Shown here: positions 13,985-21,735 of the stretch, in pieces | Numbering within the stretch: position 1 is the first letter of the stretch | Layout: every line of letters starts with the position of its first letter | DNA from: SCUN01 sp046598935 | Lineage (GTDB): Bacteria; Acidobacteriota; Vicinamibacteria; Vicinamibacterales; SCN-69-37 | Direction of reading: 5' to 3' | NCBI GenBank assembly: GCA_046598935.1 | Contig: JBKJHW010000046.1 | Span: forward strand, 26,346-90,345 | DNA length: 64,000 bases | Position numbers and translations under genes: made by a program | Notes under the pieces: generated by a model | What the model saw: only the letters and a program-made list of their open reading frames with translations | The model's database searches: none | Told to the model about the DNA's origin: nothing

Positions 13985-15362
13985 TGTCTTCTACCCGGCA
14001 GCGCAGTTCGCCGTCGTTGAGCGTGACGCGCACAGTGTCGCCGGGCGTGGTCGCCGCGGCGCTTCGAATGATACTCGTCCGCGATTCGTTCCAGCACACG
14101 GCGTAGCCGCGGCCGAGGACCGCGAGCGGGCTCAGCGAATCGAGCCGGGCGGCCAGCGTGCCCGTGCGCGCGGACCGCGTGTCGGTGGTTCGCCGTCCGA
14201 GCGCGAGGAGCCGCCCGTCGGCGCGCACGACGCGCGTCCGCAGGTCGCTTGTGATCCGGCGCAGGTCGCGCTGTTCCAGCCGCCGCCGCAGCGATTCGAA
14301 CCGCGCGCCATGTGCCGCTACGCGTTCGAGTGCGGCCGACTCGAGCCGCAGCGACAGGCGTTCGTGCTCGTTGTCGAGCATGACAACGCGCGTCGGCCAG
14401 TTCTCGAGCCGGAGATCGGCGGCATCCGCGCGCCGCCACAGCCGCTCGACGGCGGCGTTGGCGCACGACTTCAGCCGGTGCTCGGCGTTTCGAATGCGCC
14501 CGCGAAAGTTGTCCGCGCGATCGACGACGATCTCGGCGGCATTTGACGGCGTCGCCGCGCGGACGTCAGCGACGAAATCAGCGATCGTGAAGTCGACCTC
14601 ATGCCCCACCGCCGAGATGACGGGCACGGGGCAGGCCGCAATCGCGCGGGCCAGCTGCTCGTCGTTGAATGCCCAGAGGTCTTCGGCCGAGCCGCCGCCG
14701 CGACCGATGATCACGACGTCGATCTCCGGCACCGCGACAATGGCGCGTAACGCGCGGACGAGATCCGCGGCCGCGCCCTCGCCCTGCACCCGCGCCGGAC
14801 GGATGACGATCCGCGCATCGGGGTGCCGTTGTGTGAGCACGCGCACGATGTCGCGAACGGCTGCGCCGTCGAGCGATGTCACAACGCCGATCCGTCGGGG
14901 GAGCACCGGCAGCGGTCGCTTGCGCGCGGCGTCGAAGAGTCCCTCGGACTGCAACAGTTTTTTGAGCTGCTCGAAAGCCAGCTGCAACGCGCCGGCGCCC
15001 GACGGTTCGAACTGGTCGGCGACGATCTGGTATTCGCCTTTCTGCTCGTACACGCTCAGCCGGCCGCGCGCGATCACGCGCATGCCGTCTTCAGGCTTGA
15101 ACTTGAGCCGCAGTACCGTCGTGCGGAACATCACCCCGCGCAGCTGCGCCCGGTCATCCTTGAGGGTGAAGTAGAGATGCCCGGAGCTCCACTGCTTGCA
15201 GTTTGAAAGCTCGCCCTCGACGGCCACGCCGTTGAATTCGGATTCGACCCGGTTCTTGAGCCGGGCCGTGAGCTCGCTGACCGAGACGGGGCCCGCCTTT
15301 GCTCTGCGAGCGTCCGACTGCGCCTCGGGTTCAAACGGCAGGATGTGCCAGTCGTCGTTCAC
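13977..15362 (-). CDS. xseA: Exodeoxyribonuclease VII large subunit
   Basis: 461 residues. It is the catalytic subunit of the single-strand exonuclease. An N-terminal OB-fold (SVSELTARLKNRVESEFNGV, then SNCKQWSSGHLYFTLKD) is followed by the catalytic domain with RIGVVTSLDGAAVRDI, VIIGRGGGSAEDLWAFNDE and SAVGHEVDFTIADFVAD. The long helical region before the C-terminus follows. Eleven nt separate it from ymdB upstream. Confidence 0.96.
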   Translation of the reverse strand: MNDDWHILPFEPEAQSDARRAKAGPVSVSELTARLKNRVESEFNGVAVEGELSNCKQWSSGHLYFTLKDDRAQLRGVMFRTTVLRLKFKPEDGMRVIARGRLSVYEQKGEYQIVADQFEPSGAGALQLAFEQLKKLLQSEGLFDAARKRPLPVLPRRIGVVTSLDGAAVRDIVRVLTQRHPDARIVIRPARVQGEGAAADLVRALRAIVAVPEIDVVIIGRGGGSAEDLWAFNDEQLARAIAACPVPVISAVGHEVDFTIADFVADVRAATPSNAAEIVVDRADNFRGRIRNAEHRLKSCANAAVERLWRRADAADLRLENWPTRVVMLDNEHERLSLRLESAALERVAAHGARFESLRRRLEQRDLRRITSDLRTRVVRADGRLLALGRRTTDTRSARTGTLAARLDSLSPLAVLGRGYAVCWNESRTSIIRSAAATTPGDTVRVTLNDGELRCRVEDNG

Positions 15363-15372
15363 GCCGGCCAGT

Positions 15373-16182
15373 CTATCCCGCGACGAGCGCGTCCACGTCC
15401 TTGAGGGAAAGGCTCAGCCGCTTGATCGACACGGCCTTACCGGTCTTTTCGTCGGCTTCGACGATGACCCCGTTCATGCGCGGGTTGTCGCGGGCCGGTT
15501 CAAATCGCTGCGGCATGCCGGAGAGGAATTTGGCCACGATCGCGTGGCGGTCGACGCCGATGACGCCGTCGTGCGGACCCGTCATGCCGGCATCGGTGAT
15601 GTACGCCGTGCCCTGCGGCAGCACGCGTTCGTCGGCGGTCTGCACGTGTGTGTGCGTGCCGACCATGACCGTGGCCTTGCCGTCGAGATGCCAGCCCATC
15701 GCCACTTTCTCGGATGTGGCTTCAGCGTGAAAATCGACGAAAACAATTGCCGCGTCCTTCTTGACCTTTTCAATCTCCGTCAGGACGACGCGGAACGGAT
15801 CGTCGATCGGCGTCATGAACACGCGGCCCATGATGTTGACGACGCCGACGTTGACGCCGTTTGACGCGCGCGTGACGTAATGTCCGCCGCCCGGTGCGCC
15901 GGCCGGCAGGTTCGCGGGCCGCAGGAGCCGCGACTCCTGGGCGAAAAACGGCATGATCTCTTTCTTGTCGAACGTGTGATTGCCGCCCGTCATGACATGC
16001 ACGCCAAGATCGAGGATCTCGTTCGCGATTTCCGGCGTGACGCCGAAGCCGGCCGCCGCGTTTTCCACATTCACGATCACGCAGTGAATGTCGTGAGCGC
16101 TCACGATCGCGCCGAGCCCGCGCTGGAGGATGTCGCGGCCGGGACGGCCGAAGATGTCGCCAATAAACAGGATGCGCGTCAC
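15373..16182 (-). CDS. ymdB: YmdB-family metallophosphoesterase (TIGR00282)
   Basis: 269 residues. It is a calcineurin-fold phosphodiesterase with metal ligands in FIGDIFGRPGRD, NVENAAAGFG, GGNHTFDKKE, DFHAEATSEK and GTHTHVQTAD. Bacillus YmdB hydrolyses 2',3'-cyclic nucleotides and affects biofilm and motility switching; the role here is unknown. The ATG overlaps the hsp20 end by 4 bp. Confidence 0.93.
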   Translation of the reverse strand: MTRILFIGDIFGRPGRDILQRGLGAIVSAHDIHCVIVNVENAAAGFGVTPEIANEILDLGVHVMTGGNHTFDKKEIMPFFAQESRLLRPANLPAGAPGGGHYVTRASNGVNVGVVNIMGRVFMTPIDDPFRVVLTEIEKVKKDAAIVFVDFHAEATSEKVAMGWHLDGKATVMVGTHTHVQTADERVLPQGTAYITDAGMTGPHDGVIGVDRHAIVAKFLSGMPQRFEPARDNPRMNGVIVEADEKTGKAVSIKRLSLSLKDVDALVAG

Positions 16183-16613
16183 GGCTGCTCGACCGTTTCG
16201 ATCGTGACCTGCACGAGCTTGCCGCGCCGATCGTCGATCGGCGGCAGCACGACGCGGAGCAGGCCGTTCTCGAGAATCGCCCTCGCGCGTTTGCCGTCGA
16301 ACGCGCCGGCGATACGCACCGCGCGCGCAAACCGTCCGTAGGTGCGCTCGGCGAGATGGAAGCGCGCGTTCGCCGGCGCGGCCGGCACGAGCTTGACCCC
16401 GACGATCATCACGGTGTTTGCGCGGATGGCGACGCGCAGCGAATCGGGCCGCACGCCGGGAACGTCGACGACCACTTCAGTCGCCTCCGTGGTTTCCATG
16501 ATGTCGAGTGCCGGGCGACATTCACCGGAGAGATGCGACGCGCCGGTAACGTCGAGGTCGAGCTCGTCCAGGAGTTGGCGGGCGTCGGCGGCGATCACAG
16601 CAGCGTCATTCAT
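16179..16613 (-). CDS. Hsp20/alpha-crystallin small heat-shock protein
   Basis: 144 residues. The alpha-crystallin domain (about residues 38-140) shows PALDIMETTEATEVVVDVPG at its start and ERTYGRFARAVRIAG with the late AILENGLLRVVLPP (the G-x-L motif). It would act as an ATP-independent holdase in the cytoplasm. The N-terminal arm is short and acidic, and there is no C-terminal I-x-I motif, so large oligomers are less certain. It starts the minus-strand run down to nadK. Confidence 0.85.
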   Translation of the reverse strand: MNDAAVIAADARQLLDELDLDVTGASHLSGECRPALDIMETTEATEVVVDVPGVRPDSLRVAIRANTVMIVGVKLVPAAPANARFHLAERTYGRFARAVRIAGAFDGKRARAILENGLLRVVLPPIDDRRGKLVQVTIETVEQP

Positions 16614-16686
16614 TGGTGGTTACAAACAATGTTAATCCCCCAAAGTGCGCCGAAATATGAGTTTCTCAAGGCGCGGGAAGTCGCGA

Positions 16687-18129
16687 TTAACTAAACCGCT
16701 CGTAGGCGTCGGCGCAACGCAGGATCATCGCCTCGTCCCACGGTTTTCCGAGAAACTGCATCCCGATCGGCAGGCCAGGCTGGCCTGCCGTTTTGCCGCA
16801 CGGCACGCTGATCCCGGGAATGCCGGCAAGATTCGCGCTCACCGTGAACACATCAGCCAGATACATCTGCAGCGGATCGTCAACGCGCTCGCCGAACTTG
16901 AACGCCGGCACAGGGCTTGTCGGCATCAGGACCGTGTCGACCGTGCGGAATGCCTCATCGAAATCCCGCCGGATCAGCGTCCGCACCTGCTGCGCCTTCA
17001 AATAGTACGCATCGTAGTAGCCGGCGCTGAGCGCATACGTGCCGAGCATGATGCGCCGCTTGACCTCGGCGCCAAATCCCGCCGCGCGCGTCGCTTCATA
17101 CATGGAGCCGAGCGACGATCCCGGAACCCGCAACCCGTACCGCACGCCGTCGAACCGCGCCAGGTTCGAGCTCGCTTCAGCCGTCGCAACGAGGTAGTAA
17201 ACCGGGATCGCGTGGCGACTGTGCGGCAAATCAATATTGACGATGGCGGCGCCGCGCGACGCCAGCAGCTTCACCGCGGTTGCGAACGCCGCGCCCACTT
17301 CCGGATCCACGCCGTCGTCGAGCAGGCTCCACGGCACGCCGATGCGCACGCCGTCGACCGCACCGTCGAGCGCCGGCACGAGCGCGGGCGCCGGCGCATC
17401 CGCACTCGTCGCATCGCGGCCGTCGCGCCCCGAGATCACCTCCAGCGCGAGCGCCGCATCGCGGACTGTTGTCGCGAACGGCCCGATCTGATCGAGCGAC
17501 GACGCAAACGCGATCAGCCCGTACCGTGAGACGCGGCCGTAGGTCGGCTTGAGACCGACGACTCCGCACATCGCGGCAGGCTGGCGGATCGATCCGCCGG
17601 TGTCCGATCCGAGCGACAGCGGCGTCATGCCGGCCGCGACGGCGACGGCCGAGCCGCCGCTCGATCCGCCGGGCGTGCGCGAAGGATCGGCGGGATTTCT
17701 CGACGGGCCGAACGCGGAGTTTTCCGTCGACGACCCCATCGCAAACTCGTCGCACGTGGTTTTGCCGATGATGACGGCGCCCGCCGCTTCGAGTTTCTCG
17801 ATGACCGTCGCGTCGTACGGCGACACGAAATGCTCGAGCATCTTCGAGCCCGCCGTCGTGACGCTGCCGCGCATCACGATGTTGTCTTTGATCGCGATCG
17901 GCACGCCGTGGAGGGGGCCCGCCGGCGCGGTCTGCTTGTCGAGCGTTGCGGCGCGGGCGCGCGCGCGATCGGCGAGCACGAGCTGAAAAGCGTGAAGGGC
18001 CGGAGCGGCATCGGAGCGGCTGGTGTCGAGCGCCTCGATCCGTGCGAGCGCGTCTTCGCAAACGCCCGCCGCGGTCTGGTCTTTATTGAGAATAGATTCG
18101 CGAATCGAGATCGCCGTGGCAGCATGCAT
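16687..18129 (-). CDS. gatA: Asp/Glu-tRNA amidotransferase subunit A
   Basis: 480 residues. GatA releases ammonia from glutamine for GatB to amidate Glu-tRNA(Gln) or Asp-tRNA(Asn). The amidase-signature triad is visible: Lys in AIKDNIVMRG, Ser in GSDTGGSIRQPA, and the glycine/serine-rich GGSSGGSAVAVAAG. The start MHAATAISIRES at 18127-18129 is chosen because its ATG overlaps the gatC stop; the open frame upstream reads through gatC in another frame. gatB is not in the window. Confidence 0.95.
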   Translation of the reverse strand: MHAATAISIRESILNKDQTAAGVCEDALARIEALDTSRSDAAPALHAFQLVLADRARARAATLDKQTAPAGPLHGVPIAIKDNIVMRGSVTTAGSKMLEHFVSPYDATVIEKLEAAGAVIIGKTTCDEFAMGSSTENSAFGPSRNPADPSRTPGGSSGGSAVAVAAGMTPLSLGSDTGGSIRQPAAMCGVVGLKPTYGRVSRYGLIAFASSLDQIGPFATTVRDAALALEVISGRDGRDATSADAPAPALVPALDGAVDGVRIGVPWSLLDDGVDPEVGAAFATAVKLLASRGAAIVNIDLPHSRHAIPVYYLVATAEASSNLARFDGVRYGLRVPGSSLGSMYEATRAAGFGAEVKRRIMLGTYALSAGYYDAYYLKAQQVRTLIRRDFDEAFRTVDTVLMPTSPVPAFKFGERVDDPLQMYLADVFTVSANLAGIPGISVPCGKTAGQPGLPIGMQFLGKPWDEAMILRCADAYERFS

Positions 18130-18422
18130 CAGCCGACGACCTTCGGGACGACGAACGTGCCCGTCGCCGTGTCGCCGCCGGGCGCGTTCGAGAGCGCATC
18201 GCCGCTCGAGAGCGATGCCCCGGGCGAGTCTTCGCGCCATTCGCCCTGCCGGGCGGTGCCGTCATAGGGTGGCACGCCGGAGGTGTCGACAGACTGCAGG
18301 CTGTCGGCGTAGTCGAGAATGCTGGTCAGCTGGCGAGTGTAAAGATCGAGTTCGGAATCGGTGAGCTCGAGCCGGGCCAGCGTGGCGATGCGCTGCGCCG
18401 CGGCGCGCGTCAACGTGGACAT
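18129..18422 (-). CDS. gatC: Asp/Glu-tRNA amidotransferase subunit C
   Basis: 97 residues, the usual length. GatC stabilises GatA. The helical start RIATLARLELTDSELDLYTR and ILDYADSLQSVDTSGVPP are diagnostic. A TAGCAT box lies 6 nt before the ATG, suggesting a leaderless transcript. It is divergent from the S1/P1 nuclease gene, and the promoter region of only about 30 bp is shared. Confidence 0.94.
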   Translation of the reverse strand: MSTLTRAAAQRIATLARLELTDSELDLYTRQLTSILDYADSLQSVDTSGVPPYDGTARQGEWREDSPGASLSSGDALSNAPGGDTATGTFVVPKVVG

Positions 18423-18428
18423 TCGAGG

Positions 18429-18434
18429 ATGCTA
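18429..18434 (-). promoter_or_regulatory. TANNNT box of gatC (TAGCAT)
   Basis: TAGCAT is separated from the gatC ATG by CCTCGA (6 nt), the same layout as at hup and acnA. Confidence 0.5.
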
Positions 18435-18455
18435 GCATGTGCCTATGGAGCAACC

Positions 18456-19373
18456 ATGACGCGTGCAACGGGCAATAAGCTGACGGCAGTCCTCCTCGGA
18501 GCGGCGTGCGCCGCGCTCGGATTCCAGGCGTCGGTGTCGGCCTGGGGCATGGACGTGCATCGCATGATCACGCGGCGCGCCATCGAAGGATTGCCGGCCG
18601 ATGTGAAGCCGTTCTTCATGGCGAAAGCCGACTTCATCGCCGAGCGTTCGGTTGATCCCGACCTCTGGATCACGGCGGATCTTCAAGGCAAACTCGGCAA
18701 CGAAGCGCCGAATCACTTTCTCGACTACGACGGCTTCAAAGATCCATTCCCGTTCAAGAATGTCCCGCGCGATTGGGACGCGGTCGTGCAGAAGTACGGC
18801 GCCGAGCTGGCGAACAAAAACGGCCGCGTGCCGTGGCGCGCCGAAGAGATCTTCAACAAAATGGTGGAGCAGTTCACCAACATGGCGCGCCCGAACCCGG
18901 GCCGCGCCGGCGAGAATGTCCGGTACCTCGCGGCGGTCCTCGCGCACTACGTCGAGGATTCGCACCAGCCGTTTCACGCCGTCGAGGCCTACGATGGCCA
19001 GCCGAATCAGCGCGGCATCCACGCGCGTTTCGAGACGGAGCTCGTGCTGAGAAACAAGGCTCGATTCAGCGCCGTGCCCGTGGTGATCACGCCGGTGACA
19101 GACATCAAGACGTTCATCTTCGACGCGTTGCTCGACGACCAGCAGTACGTGCCGCAGATTCTTGACGCCGACAAACGCGCGATCGTGGGCAAGGAGTTCT
19201 ATGACGACGCCTATTTCGCAGACTTCGCGAAGAACGGCGCGCTCGACATTGCGGTCAAGCGCTACGGCGATTCGGCAAGCGCCATCGCCAGCGTCTGGGT
19301 GGCTGCCTGGCAGAAAGCCGGCAAACCCAAACTCGACGATCCGGCACGCACGCCATCCAGGATCCGCCGGTAG
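18456..19373 (+). CDS. Secreted S1/P1-type zinc nuclease or phospholipase C-fold protein
   Basis: 305 residues from the ATG at 18456, preceded by GGAG; an ATG nine codons earlier lacks one. The signal peptide ends in ASVSA, so the mature protein would begin WGMDVHRM. In S1/P1 nucleases the mature N-terminal Trp and this His bind zinc. Other expected ligands are present: NHFLDYDG and HYVEDSHQPFHA. The family cleaves single-stranded nucleic acids or acts as phospholipase C; the substrate is not clear. It is divergent from gatC and followed by lpxD. Confidence 0.85.
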   Translation: MTRATGNKLTAVLLGAACAALGFQASVSAWGMDVHRMITRRAIEGLPADVKPFFMAKADFIAERSVDPDLWITADLQGKLGNEAPNHFLDYDGFKDPFPFKNVPRDWDAVVQKYGAELANKNGRVPWRAEEIFNKMVEQFTNMARPNPGRAGENVRYLAAVLAHYVEDSHQPFHAVEAYDGQPNQRGIHARFETELVLRNKARFSAVPVVITPVTDIKTFIFDALLDDQQYVPQILDADKRAIVGKEFYDDAYFADFAKNGALDIAVKRYGDSASAIASVWVAAWQKAGKPKLDDPARTPSRIRR

Positions 19374-19382
19374 ATCGCACCG

Positions 19383-20366
19383 ATGCGATTGTCTGAACTT
19401 GCAAAGGCGCTCGGCTGCACGCTCGAAGAGTACGCGCGTGCCGGCGAGAGCGCCGACGTCACGCGCGTCGCCGGTCTCGAAGAGGCTGGCCCCGGTGATG
19501 TGACGTTTCTCTCGAATCCGAAATACGCCAGGCACGTCGCGAACACGCGGGCGGCGGCCATCATCGCCGACGCGACGCTCACCTCGGCGCCCTGTCCGAT
19601 CATCCGCAGCAAGCAGCCGTACGTGACGTTTGCTGAAACCCTCGCGCTGTTGAGTCCGCGGCGGACGCCGGCGGCAGGCATTCATGCGACGGCGGTCGTC
19701 GAGACGGGCGCGGTCGTGGCGTCATCGGCATCCATCGGCGCGTTCGTGTTCGTCGGCGCCGGCTCAACCATCGGCGACCGCACCATCGTCATGCCGCACG
19801 CCGTCATCGGACCCGGCGTGACGATTGGCGCCGACTGCCTGATTCATGCGCATGTGTCGGTTCGAGAGGATGTGAGTATCGGCGACCGCGTGATCCTCCA
19901 GGACTCGGTCGTGGTCGGCAGCGATGGATTCGGATTTGCGAAGCGCGCCGACGGCACGCACCACAAGATCCCGCAGGTCGGCCGCGTCGTGATCGAAGAC
20001 GACGTCGAGATCGGCGCGCATTCGGCGGTGGACCGTCCGGCGGTGGGCGAGACGCGCATCGCGGCCGGCAGCAAAATCGACAATCTCGTGCAGATCGCGC
20101 ACGGCGTGAAGATCGGGCAGCGCGTGCTGCTGGCCGCGCAGGTCGGCATCGCCGGCAGCACTACCATCGAAGATGACGTGGTGTTTGCGGGCCAGTCCGG
20201 GGCGGTTGGACATGTGCGCGTGGGGAAGGGCTCGATCGTCACGGCGAAGTCCGGCGTCACGCACAATCTTCCGCCCGGTTCCGCGGTGTCCGGCTTCCCG
20301 GCGTTCGACCTGAAAGAATGGAAGAAGGCGTCGGTCGCGTTCCGCAAGCTCGGCCGGAAGCGGTGA
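19383..20366 (+). CDS. lpxD: UDP-3-O-acylglucosamine N-acyltransferase
   Basis: 327 residues. It adds the N-linked acyl chain in the third step of lipid A synthesis. The N-terminal LpxD domain (MRLSELAKALGCTLEEYARA, with GPGDVTFLSNPKY) leads into a left-handed beta-helix of hexapeptide repeats from about residue 100. The catalytic His region reads NLVQIAHGVKIGQ. It opens a long plus-strand run with lpxB four genes on, so the cell has an LPS-type outer membrane. Confidence 0.96.
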   Translation: MRLSELAKALGCTLEEYARAGESADVTRVAGLEEAGPGDVTFLSNPKYARHVANTRAAAIIADATLTSAPCPIIRSKQPYVTFAETLALLSPRRTPAAGIHATAVVETGAVVASSASIGAFVFVGAGSTIGDRTIVMPHAVIGPGVTIGADCLIHAHVSVREDVSIGDRVILQDSVVVGSDGFGFAKRADGTHHKIPQVGRVVIEDDVEIGAHSAVDRPAVGETRIAAGSKIDNLVQIAHGVKIGQRVLLAAQVGIAGSTTIEDDVVFAGQSGAVGHVRVGKGSIVTAKSGVTHNLPPGSAVSGFPAFDLKEWKKASVAFRKLGRKR

Positions 20367-20379
20367 CATAATCCGGACA

Positions 20380-21735
20380 ATGGTCCGCAAATTGATCGTG
20401 CGCGCGCTGGCGGCCGCCGGCGCGCTGGTGCTGTTGTTGCCGCTGGTCGCCGCCGCTCCCGCTGAGGTCATTCCCCGGCCGCCGAAATTCAACTACACGA
20501 TGGACACGCTGCCCAACGGGCTGCAGGTCGTCTATCTCGAAGATCACTCCACGCCGATCGTGCATCTGTCGGTGTCGTACCACGTCGGCTCCAAAGACGA
20601 GAAGGTCGGGCGCACGGGATTCGCGCATCTGTTCGAGCACCTGATGTTCAAGGGATCGAAGAACGTCGGCCCCGATGAGCATCCCTCGTCGATCACCGGC
20701 ATCGGCGGGCAGAGCAACGCGTTCACGACCGAAGACGAGACGGTGTACTGGGAGACGGTGCCGTCGCAATACCTGCCGTTCGTGCTGTGGCTCGAAGCCG
20801 ACCGCATGGCGTCGCTGCAGATCGACGAGACGAAATTCAAGAACGAGCGCGAGGTCGTGAAGGAAGAGCGCCGCATGCGCTTCGACAATCAGCCGTTCGG
20901 CAATCTGTCGGAAGTCCTGAATGACAAGGCGTTCACGGTGAGCGGCTACAAGCACGAGACGATCGGCAGCATGAAGGATCTCGAAGCCGCGACGATTCGC
21001 GACGTCATCGACTTTCACGACACGTACTACGTTCCGAGCAACGCTGTCGTGGCGATTGTGGGCGACTTCGATACGGCGATGGCCAAGCAGCTCGTGCAGC
21101 AGTACATGGCGCGCGTGCCGAAAGGCAAGCCCGTCGTCCGCGACCTGGCGAAGGAACCGCCGCAGACCGCGGAGCGCCGTTTCAATCTTCAGGAGAACTG
21201 GCCGCTGCCGGCGGTGATTGTGGCGTATCACACTGCAGCAGACGCCACGCCCGACGCGTATCCGACGCATGTGCTCGACAAGATCATGACCGACGGCGAC
21301 AGCTCGCGGATCTATCGCAGCCTGGTCTACGAGAAGCGGCTCGCGCTCGCGGCGTTCGGCACGGCAAAGATCATCGAGCAGCCGAATCTGATGTACGCGG
21401 TGGCGATCGTCCAGCCCGGCAACAAGCCCGAGGACGTGCTCAAAGAATTGATCGCGCAGTTTGACCGGCTGAAGACGGAGCCTGTGAGCGACGCCGAGCT
21501 CAATCGCGCCAAGCGGCAGTGGGCGCGCGATTACATCCTGGGCCGCGAGACGATTCAGCAAAAGGCCCTGCACCTCTCGCACGCGATCGTCATTCACAAC
21601 GACATCAAAAGCGCAGACGGCGAGTTCGATCTGTTCCAGAACGTCACGGCCGGCGACATCATGCGAGTCGCGCAGACCTACTTCAAGCCGGAGAACCGCA
21701 CCGTGATGACCATCATGCCGAGGGGTGGACGATGA
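20380..21735 (+). CDS. M16 zinc peptidase, catalytic subunit
   Basis: 451 residues. An N-terminal signal (LIVRALAAAGALVLLLPLVAAA) sends it to the periplasm. The inverted zinc site HLFEH is at residues 83-87 (H83, E86, H87), and the third ligand Glu lies in EREVVKEERRM. Only one M16 half is present, so it should pair with the next gene's product, as in heterodimeric bacterial pitrilysin-like peptidases. The 4-bp overlap with the next gene supports a complex. Substrate unknown. Confidence 0.92.
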   Translation: MVRKLIVRALAAAGALVLLLPLVAAAPAEVIPRPPKFNYTMDTLPNGLQVVYLEDHSTPIVHLSVSYHVGSKDEKVGRTGFAHLFEHLMFKGSKNVGPDEHPSSITGIGGQSNAFTTEDETVYWETVPSQYLPFVLWLEADRMASLQIDETKFKNEREVVKEERRMRFDNQPFGNLSEVLNDKAFTVSGYKHETIGSMKDLEAATIRDVIDFHDTYYVPSNAVVAIVGDFDTAMAKQLVQQYMARVPKGKPVVRDLAKEPPQTAERRFNLQENWPLPAVIVAYHTAADATPDAYPTHVLDKIMTDGDSSRIYRSLVYEKRLALAAFGTAKIIEQPNLMYAVAIVQPGNKPEDVLKELIAQFDRLKTEPVSDAELNRAKRQWARDYILGRETIQQKALHLSHAIVIHNDIKSADGEFDLFQNVTAGDIMRVAQTYFKPENRTVMTIMPRGGR